NCBI GenBank assembly: GCA_903920695.1
Contig: CAIXNB010000215.1
Span: 1-36,439 of the forward strand
DNA: 36,439 bases
Origin: an uncultured beta proteobacterium
Lineage (GTDB): Bacteria > Pseudomonadota > Gammaproteobacteria > Burkholderiales > Burkholderiaceae_C
Reading direction: 5' to 3'
Below the pieces are notes generated by a model. The model searched no databases and was not told where the DNA came from. It worked only from the letters and a program-made list of their open reading frames with translations. The translations under genes were made by a program, and so were the position numbers. This document shows, in pieces, positions 30,086 through 36,439 of the stretch (position 1 is its first letter; every line of letters starts with the position of its first letter).

Positions 30086-31129
30086 GTGGACATTACCCAA
30101 TTACTGGCCTTCAGCGTCAAGAACAACGCATCTGATCTGCACCTGTCAGCCGGTTTGCCACCGATGATCCGCGTGCATGGCGACGTGCGGCGCATCAACG
30201 TCGAGCCGCTGGACCACAAGCAGGTGCACGCCATGGTGTACGACATCATGAATGACACGCAGCGCAAGCATTTTGAGGAGTTCCTCGAAATCGACTTTTC
30301 ATTCGAGATTGAGGGGCTGGCGCGCTTTCGGGTCAATGCCTTTAACCAGCAGCGCGGCGCCGGCGCGGTATTTCGCACCATTCCGAGCAAAATCCTGACG
30401 CTGGAACAATTGAACGCGCCGAAGATTTTCGGCGACCTGGCCTTGAAACCGCGTGGCATGGTGCTGGTGACGGGACCGACCGGGTCCGGCAAGTCGACCA
30501 CACTGGCCGCCATGGTGAACTACCTCAACGAAACCGAGTTTGGCCACATCCTGACGGTGGAAGACCCTATCGAGTTCGTGCACGAATCCAAGAAATGCCT
30601 GGTCACCCAGCGCGAAGTTGGCCCACACACGCTGAGCTTTGCCGCCGCCCTGCGCTCGGCGCTGCGCGAAGACCCGGACGCGATTCTGGTGGGTGAAATG
30701 CGCGACTTGGAGACGATCCGCCTGGCGATGACGGCGGCCGAGACCGGCCACCTAGTGTTCGGCACATTGCACACCTCGAGCGCAGCCAAGACCATCGACC
30801 GCATCATCGACGTCTTTCCGGGCGAAGAGAAGGAAATGATCCGCGCCATGCTGTCCGAATCCCTGCAAGCCGTGATCTCGCAAACCCTGTGCAAGAAAAA
30901 GGACGGCCAGGGCCGGGTCGCGGCGCATGAAATCATGCTTGGCACCAGCGCCATCCGCAACCTGATCCGCGAAGCCAAGGTGGCGCAGATGTACTCGTCG
31001 ATCCAGACCGGCAACAGCGTGGGCATGCAAACGCTCGATCAGAACCTGATGGACCTGGTCAAGCGCAACGTCATCAGCGCGGCCGAAGCGCGCTCCAAGG
31101 CCAAGATTCCCGACAACTTCCCTGGCTAA
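30086..31129 (+). CDS. pilT: Type IV pilus retraction ATPase PilT
   Basis: PilT is the hexameric ATPase that depolymerises type IV pili, driving twitching motility and DNA uptake. The 347-residue protein starts with GTG and shows an N-terminal PAS-like domain (ASDLHLSAGLPPMIRVHGDV), Walker A GPTGSGKSTTLAAM, Asp box TVEDPIEFVHESKKCLVTQR, Walker B DAILVGEMRDLETI and His box ETGHLVFGTLHTSSAAKTID. The C-terminal AIRNLIREAKVAQMYSSIQT, required for retraction in studied homologues, is intact. It is followed by a repeat and pilU. Confidence 0.97.
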   Translation: MDITQLLAFSVKNNASDLHLSAGLPPMIRVHGDVRRINVEPLDHKQVHAMVYDIMNDTQRKHFEEFLEIDFSFEIEGLARFRVNAFNQQRGAGAVFRTIPSKILTLEQLNAPKIFGDLALKPRGMVLVTGPTGSGKSTTLAAMVNYLNETEFGHILTVEDPIEFVHESKKCLVTQREVGPHTLSFAAALRSALREDPDAILVGEMRDLETIRLAMTAAETGHLVFGTLHTSSAAKTIDRIIDVFPGEEKEMIRAMLSESLQAVISQTLCKKKDGQGRVAAHEIMLGTSAIRNLIREAKVAQMYSSIQTGNSVGMQTLDQNLMDLVKRNVISAAEARSKAKIPDNFPG

Positions 31130-31137
31130 GGGTATGG

Positions 31138-31212
31138 CCCCCACGCTCCTCGCTTCGCGTAGTTCGCTGCCCCCCGGGGGGGCTGTTTCGCCTTGGGGCG
31201 GCCCGGCGGCGA
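31138..31212. repeat. GC-rich palindromic repeat between pilT and pilU
   Basis: It begins 9 bp after the pilT stop: CCCCCACGCT, CGCTTCGCGT, a core GCTGCCCCCCGGGGGGGCTG, then TTTCGCCTTGGGGCGGCCCG. It matches the element inside putA at 7058-7132 at both ends and in the core. A partial second copy (CTCACGCTCCCCGCTTCGG) follows at about 31221. The palindromic core would form a hairpin in the pilT-pilU transcript. Confidence 0.8.
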
Positions 31213-31285
31213 AACTTGCCCTCACGCTCCCCGCTTCGGTGGTGCCAAAGCGCGGCTTCATCTCGACTCTTTGAAAGGTGTTCTG

Positions 31286-32422
31286 ATGGAACGCGATCAA
31301 GCCACCAAGTTCATCAACGACCTGCTCAAACTGATGGTCAGCCGCGGCGGCAGTGACCTTTTCATCACGGCCGAGTTTCCGCCGGCGATCAAGGTCGACG
31401 GCAAGGTGACCAAGGTCTCGCCACAGCCGCTCAACGCAACGCACACACTGGCGCTGGCGCGTTCGGTCATGAATGACAAGCAGGTAGCCGAATTCGAGCG
31501 CAGCAAGGAATGCAACTTTGCCATCTCTCCGTCCAGCATCGGGCGCTTTCGCGTCAACGCCTTTGTCCAGCAGGGCAAGGTCGGCATGGTGCTGCGCGTG
31601 ATTCCACTGAGCGTGCCCACCATCGACGGCCTGGGCATGCCGGCCATCCTCAAGGAAGTGGCGATGACCAAGCGCGGCCTGTGCATTCTGGTGGGCGCCA
31701 CCGGCTCGGGGAAGTCGACCACGCTGGCGGCGATGGTGGACTGGCGCAACGACAACTCCTTCGGCCACATCATCACGGTCGAAGACCCTATCGAGTTCGT
31801 GCACACGCACAAGAACTGCGTGGTGACGCAGCGCGAGGTCGGCATCGACACCGACAGTTGGGAAGCGGCGCTGAAGAACACCTTGCGCCAGGCACCCGAC
31901 GTGATCCTGATGGGAGAAATTCGCGACCGCGAAACCATGGAACACGCTGTCGCCTTTGCCGAAACCGGCCACCTGTGTCTGGCCACGCTGCATGCCAACA
32001 GTGCCAACCAGGCACTCGACCGCATCATCAACTTCTTCCCCGAAGAGCGGCGCGCGCAACTGCTGATGGACCTGTCGCTCAACCTCAGAGGTCTGATCTC
32101 GCAGCGCCTGATTCCCATGCAGAACAGCAAAGGCCGTCTGGCTGTGGTCGAGGTCATGCTCAACTCGCCCCTGATTTCCGACATGATCTTCAAGGGTGAG
32201 GTCTCCGAAATCAAGGAGGTCATGAAGAAGAGCCGCGAAATGGGCATGCAGACCTTTGACCAGGCCTTGTTCGATGCCTATGAGACCAACCTCATCACCT
32301 ACGAAAACGCCCTGCGCAACGCCGATTCCGTCAACGACCTGCGTCTGCAGATCAAACTCAACAGCCAGCGCGGCAGGACGCAGGACCTGAGCGCCGGCAC
32401 CGAACACTTCTCCATCCTATGA
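31286..32422 (+). CDS. pilU: PilT-like accessory retraction ATPase PilU
   Basis: PilU is a paralogue that works with PilT to retract pili under load. The 378-residue protein has DLFITAEFPPAIKVDGKVTK, Walker A GATGSGKSTTLAAMVDWRND, Asp box TVEDPIEFVHTHKNCVVTQR, Walker B VILMGEIRDRETMEHAVAFA and His box ETGHLCLATLHANSANQALD. It lacks the AIRNLIRE motif of PilT and has the longer C-terminal tail of PilU. The ATG at 31286 follows a weak site (GAAAGG) and matches the family start (MERDQATKFINDLLKLM). Its stop overlaps the next start (ATGA). Confidence 0.95.
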   Translation: MERDQATKFINDLLKLMVSRGGSDLFITAEFPPAIKVDGKVTKVSPQPLNATHTLALARSVMNDKQVAEFERSKECNFAISPSSIGRFRVNAFVQQGKVGMVLRVIPLSVPTIDGLGMPAILKEVAMTKRGLCILVGATGSGKSTTLAAMVDWRNDNSFGHIITVEDPIEFVHTHKNCVVTQREVGIDTDSWEAALKNTLRQAPDVILMGEIRDRETMEHAVAFAETGHLCLATLHANSANQALDRIINFFPEERRAQLLMDLSLNLRGLISQRLIPMQNSKGRLAVVEVMLNSPLISDMIFKGEVSEIKEVMKKSREMGMQTFDQALFDAYETNLITYENALRNADSVNDLRLQIKLNSQRGRTQDLSAGTEHFSIL

Positions 32423-33339
32423 ACAGCATCAACCCTAAAAGCTACGAAACAACAACCGCGCGCCAGATTGCCTTTCTCGGCCTGGGCGTGATGGGCTACC
32501 CGATGGCCGGTCATCTGGCGGGCGCCGGGCACCAGGTCAGCGTCTACAACCGCAGCGTCGCCAAGGCGCTCGCCTGGTGCGCTGAATTTACCCCGGCCGG
32601 CGCAACATCGTGCAGGCACGCGCTGACACCCAAACTCGCGGTCCAGAACGCCGACATTGTTTTTTGCTGCGTCGGCAACGATGACGATCTGCGCAGCGTC
32701 ACGCTGGGCCTGGATGGCGCCTTTGCCGGCATGAAGCCGGGCGCATTGTTTGTCGACCACACCACGGCCTCGGCCAACGTCGCACGCGAGTTGTCACTTG
32801 CGGCCAGCCAACTGGGCCTGCAATTTGTCGACGCCCCAGTATCGGGCGGTCAGGCCGGCGCGCAGAACGGTTTGCTGACTGTCATGTGCGGTGGTGAACA
32901 GGCCGCCTTTGATGCCGCGCAACCGGTGGCGATGGCGTTTTCGCGCGCCTTCACGCTAGTGGGCGCAATTGGCGCCGGGCAATTGGCCAAGATGGTGAAC
33001 CAGATCTGCATTGCCGGTCTGGTGCAAGGCCTGAGCGAAGCCATTGCCTTTGGCCAGCAGGCCGGGCTCGATATGAATCAGGTGCTCGACGTCATCGGCA
33101 AGGGCGCGGCGCAAAGCTGGCAGATGGACAACCGCGGCAAGACCATGGTGGCGGGCAAATTTGACTTCGGCTTTGCCGTGGACTGGATGCGCAAGGACCT
33201 GGGCCTGGTGTTCGACGAGGCCAAGCGCAATGGCGCGCGCTTGCCGGTGACAGCGCTGGTAGACCAGTTCTACGCCGATGTGCAGCAAATGGGCGGCCGG
33301 CGCTGGGATACCTCCAGCCTGATCAAGCGCTTGAAGTAG
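32419..33339 (+). CDS. NAD(P)-dependent beta-hydroxyacid dehydrogenase (GlxR/MmsB-like)
   Basis: The 306-residue protein belongs to the 3-hydroxyisobutyrate / tartronate semialdehyde reductase family. The Rossmann motif is FLGLGVMGYPMAGHLAGAGH with the adenine ribose site VYNRS. The substrate motif is DAPVSGGQAGAQNGLLTVMC and the catalytic lysine lies in GAGQLAKMVNQICIAGLVQG. A helical dimerisation domain (from about 180) follows. The substrate cannot be decided among 3-hydroxyisobutyrate, tartronate semialdehyde, succinic semialdehyde and similar compounds. It is coupled to pilU by a 4-bp overlap, an order seen in several betaproteobacteria, with no evident functional tie. Confidence 0.92.
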   Translation: MNSINPKSYETTTARQIAFLGLGVMGYPMAGHLAGAGHQVSVYNRSVAKALAWCAEFTPAGATSCRHALTPKLAVQNADIVFCCVGNDDDLRSVTLGLDGAFAGMKPGALFVDHTTASANVARELSLAASQLGLQFVDAPVSGGQAGAQNGLLTVMCGGEQAAFDAAQPVAMAFSRAFTLVGAIGAGQLAKMVNQICIAGLVQGLSEAIAFGQQAGLDMNQVLDVIGKGAAQSWQMDNRGKTMVAGKFDFGFAVDWMRKDLGLVFDEAKRNGARLPVTALVDQFYADVQQMGGRRWDTSSLIKRLK

Positions 33340-33423
33340 CCATACGGGTCGTCATCGCGAGGCGGCAGGCCCTCGCTGACAGCCACGCGGCGGTCAGCGA
33401 CATGGCGATCCATGGAACCGCTT

Positions 33424-33476
33424 GTCATGCCGGACTTGATCCGGCATCCAGTGGCATTCGGAGCATGGATTGCGGG

Positions 33477-33492
<16 letters not shown>
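33424..33492. repeat. Composite REP-like repeat, 3' end of dolP
   Basis: GTCATGCCGG...CCGGCATCC followed by ATTGCGGGTC-A-AGCCCGCAAT and GAC, the inverted orientation as in the kamDE/kal copy. It supplies the last five codons including the stop of the convergent BON-domain gene. A further imperfect palindromic stretch (GTCATCGCGAGGCGG, then GGTCAGCGACATGGCGATCC) fills 33350-33414. Confidence 0.85.
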
Positions 33493-34738
<1,246 letters not shown>

Positions 34739-34749
34739 TTAACCTTCGC

Positions 34750-35136
34750 TTAGCAAGCCTCAAACGCCGCCTGCAACCACTCGATGCGGTCTTGCTCCAG
34801 CAACACAGCATCGAAACGGCACGGCGGTGGTTCGGGCCAGCGCATCAGGTAGTGACGCGCGGCAAAGATGATGCGGCGCTGCTTGGTGGCGCTGACGCTG
34901 GCCGCTGCACCACCATGGCTGGCGCTGCGGCGCTGGCGCACCTCGACAAACACCGTGGTGCCGTCCGGCGCACGCATGATGAGGTCGATTTCACCGCCGC
35001 CGCGTCCCGGCGTCCGATAATTGCGCTCAAGAAGACGCAGACCACGCGCCTGCAGGTAATGCAGCGCAGCATCTTCGGCCCCATCGCCGACCTGTTTGGT
35101 GGTGCCGCTGCCAATCTTGTTTTGAGGAAAAACCAT
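34750..35136 (-). CDS. yraN: YraN family (UPF0102) nuclease-like protein
   Basis: The 128-residue product has the UPF0102 pattern: GDGAEDAALHYLQARGLRLL, ERNYRTPGRGGGEIDLIMRA, VFVEVRQRRSASHGGAAASV, KQRRIIFAARHYL. The E...GEIDLI...FVEVRxR array is the PD-(D/E)xK nuclease core of Holliday-junction-resolvase-like proteins; function is not established. The ATG at 35136 fits the usual length of 120-130 residues. It is divergent from rsmI with start codons that touch (35134-35136 and 35136-35138), leaving no intergenic DNA. Confidence 0.92.
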   Translation of the reverse strand: MVFPQNKIGSGTTKQVGDGAEDAALHYLQARGLRLLERNYRTPGRGGGEIDLIMRAPDGTTVFVEVRQRRSASHGGAAASVSATKQRRIIFAARHYLMRWPEPPPCRFDAVLLEQDRIEWLQAAFEAC

Positions 35137-36059
35137 TGACTTACGCTCCCGCTGCTGCCTATGCCCTGGCCTTGCGCGCCGCATCCGAGGCGGCGGCTGG
35201 CCAGAATTATCCGCCCGGCGCGCTCTACATGGTGGCCACACCGATCGGCAATCTGGCCGACATCACGCTGCGCGCGCTGCATGTGCTGCAACTGGCTGAC
35301 GCCATTGCCTGCGAGGACACGCGCCACACGCAGGCCCTGCTACGCGCCTATGGCATCGAAAAAAGTAGCGTCCAGTTGCTGGCGGTGCACCAGCACAACG
35401 AAGCGCAGGCGGCGCAGAGCGTGATCGAGCGCCTGCGTCAGGGTCAACGCGTGGCCTATGCCAGCGATGCCGGCACACCGGCCATCAGCGACCCCGGCGC
35501 GCGCTTGGTCGCGGCCGTGCGGGCGGCCGGTCTGCATGCGATTCCGCTGCCCGGCGCCAGCAGCGTGACCGCTGCGCTCAGCGTGGCCGGCATGGCGGAC
35601 GAGGACGCGCAACCCGGCGCTTTTGTTTTTGCCGGATTTCTCTCCAGCAAGACGGGCGAACGGGCTAGCGCAGTCGAGGCCTTGCGCCTGGAGGCGCGCA
35701 GCGTTGTCCTGCTCGAAGCGCCGCACCGCATCGAAGCGCTGGCCACAGCGCTGGAGAAGCTCGGCAGCCGACCGCTGACCATCGGACGCGAGTTGACCAA
35801 ACAATTTGAAGAGATTGCCACGGTCAGCGCCGAAGCTTTTCCGGCCTGGCTGGCGCAGGACGCGAACCGGCTACGCGGCGAGTTCGTACTGGTGCTGCAC
35901 CCGGCACCCGCAGCGGCGCAAAGCGGTCCCGACAGCCGCGTGCTGGAACTGCTATTGCCTCATCTGCCGCTGAAAACCGCCGTCAAGCTGGCATCCGAAA
36001 TCACCGGTGAGCCGCGCAACGCGCTGTACGAACTGGCACTGAGTTTGAAGAAGGATTAG
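35136..36059 (+). CDS. rsmI: 16S rRNA (cytidine-1402) 2'-O-methyltransferase RsmI
   Basis: RsmI methylates the ribose of C1402 in 16S rRNA using SAM, tuning decoding in the P site. The 307-residue protein has the tetrapyrrole-methylase fold signatures GALYMVATPIGNLADITLRA, DAIACEDTRHTQALL, VAYASDAGTPAISDPGARLV, and PLPGASSVTAALSVAGM. ESRA-like and C-terminal FEEIATVSAEAFPAWLAQD regions follow. The start at TTG 35136 behind GAGGAAAAA gives an alanine-rich leader seen in related betaproteobacterial proteins. An ATG at 35229 would begin right at the core and cut the leader. Divergent from yraN as in E. coli, except that lpoA (yraM) is missing between them. Confidence 0.95.
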   Translation: MTYAPAAAYALALRAASEAAAGQNYPPGALYMVATPIGNLADITLRALHVLQLADAIACEDTRHTQALLRAYGIEKSSVQLLAVHQHNEAQAAQSVIERLRQGQRVAYASDAGTPAISDPGARLVAAVRAAGLHAIPLPGASSVTAALSVAGMADEDAQPGAFVFAGFLSSKTGERASAVEALRLEARSVVLLEAPHRIEALATALEKLGSRPLTIGRELTKQFEEIATVSAEAFPAWLAQDANRLRGEFVLVLHPAPAAAQSGPDSRVLELLLPHLPLKTAVKLASEITGEPRNALYELALSLKKD

Positions 36060-36102
36060 CGACAGCGCCCCAAGGTTGTCATGCCGGCCTCCCAACATCA
36101 TT

Positions 36103-36127
36103 GTCATCCCGGGCTTGACCCGGGATC
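36103..36127. repeat. REP-like palindrome after rsmI
   Basis: GTCATCCCGGGC-TTG-ACCCGGGATCC is the second-type palindrome of the composite repeats, here without its intact partner. A decayed GTCATGCCGGCCTCCC lies at about 36079. Confidence 0.75.
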
Positions 36128-36439
36128 CAGTGGCGGATGCAACATGCTTCGTGGGGTCTGCAGGCCGACATGGCACTCAGCTCCGCGACTGTCCCCCGCC
36201 CTTTGGGCTCCTCCTTGATGTCGCTGCGCTGAGCGCCACGCCGTCCCGCAGCAGCCAACGTCATCAACCGTCAACCACCGGGAGAGTTCGGTGGCGCTTA
36301 AAGACACAAAGCCGCTGTTCGCGGAAATCGATATTTTTCGCATGACTTGCAAGAGCGGCCGTTCACCAATGGCTGCTTTAGGGCGCCCAGTTCGCGAGCA
36401 TGAATACCGCAATTGATTTGCGAAATCGTCGAGAGCGCC
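36128..36439. other. Terminal stretch without recognised gene
   Basis: About 310 bp after the last repeat. A 42-codon frame from a GTG at about 36291 (VALKDTKPLFAEIDIFRMTC...) ends at a TGA near 36417 and matches nothing I know. A stretch with RNase P RNA or other known RNA features was looked for because such genes can follow rsmI, and was not found. Confidence 0.3.

Noticed and set aside
30752..32407. A 551-codon open frame antisense to pilT and pilU
   Set aside because: Composition is a shadow of the two ATPase genes, and it spans an intergenic repeat; no recognisable domain.
36128..36439. Possible RNase P RNA or other structured RNA after rsmI
   Set aside because: I could not find the conserved RNase P core blocks or any other RNA signature I know.

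Overview
The window is chromosomal DNA of a betaproteobacterium, most likely of the order Burkholderiales (Comamonadaceae, Rhodoferax/Polaromonas-like). The grounds are GC-rich coding, the yggS/pilT/pilU and rsmI/yraN/diaA/dolP gene orders, a HiPIP, a minimal PutA, and a GC-rich intergenic repeat of a type I associate with Comamonadaceae. The genus is inferred from memory of families, not from a search.

Layout. (1) 1-3.9 kb is an unstable, partly AT-rich patch: a broken DUF1566/Fn3 gene, a TSUP permease fragment, an O-acyltransferase and an IS5-family element. (2) 3.9-4.6 kb is a toxin-antitoxin pair with a palindromic operator. (3) 4.6-8.2 kb carries putA and a Tat-exported HiPIP that appears to start at ATT. 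(4) 8.6-8.9 kb is a decayed second toxin-antitoxin pair. (5) 9.3-12.2 kb is a signalling operon: PAS histidine kinase, a response regulator fused to a KaiB-like domain, and a PAS-HD-GYP protein. (6) 12.3-13.2 kb has a truncated ECF sigma factor and a KTSC-domain protein. (7) 13.2-21.1 kb is an Lrp-type regulator divergent from a lysine fermentation operon: kamA, kdd, a kamB-like gene, a fused kamDE, kal and kce. (8) 21.4-25.0 kb, convergent to it, holds a polar amino acid ABC importer and a porin. (9) 25.3-29.3 kb holds ornithine cyclodeaminase, arginase and an EamA transporter, divergent from two overlapping Lrp-type regulators. (10) 29.3-33.3 kb is yggS, pilT, pilU and a beta-hydroxyacid dehydrogenase. 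(11) 33.5-36.1 kb is dolP-diaA-yraN divergent from rsmI. The last 380 bases hold a repeat and no gene I recognise.

How the genes fit. Lysine would go through KamA, KamDE, Kdd, Kce and Kal to acetoacetate and crotonyl-CoA. Arginine would go through arginase and ornithine cyclodeaminase to proline, which PutA oxidises to glutamate. With an importer, a porin and three Lrp-type regulators alongside, 4.6-29.3 kb reads as an amino acid catabolism hub.

The most unusual theme is invasion of genes by short palindromic repeats. Composite REP-like elements lie at every junction of the lysine operon from kdd onward and supply the ends of several proteins. A different 107-bp inverted-repeat element sits in frame exactly at the KamD/KamE boundary of the fused aminomutase. 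A third family, also present between pilT and pilU, is inserted in frame in PutA. No tRNA, rRNA or CRISPR array was seen.
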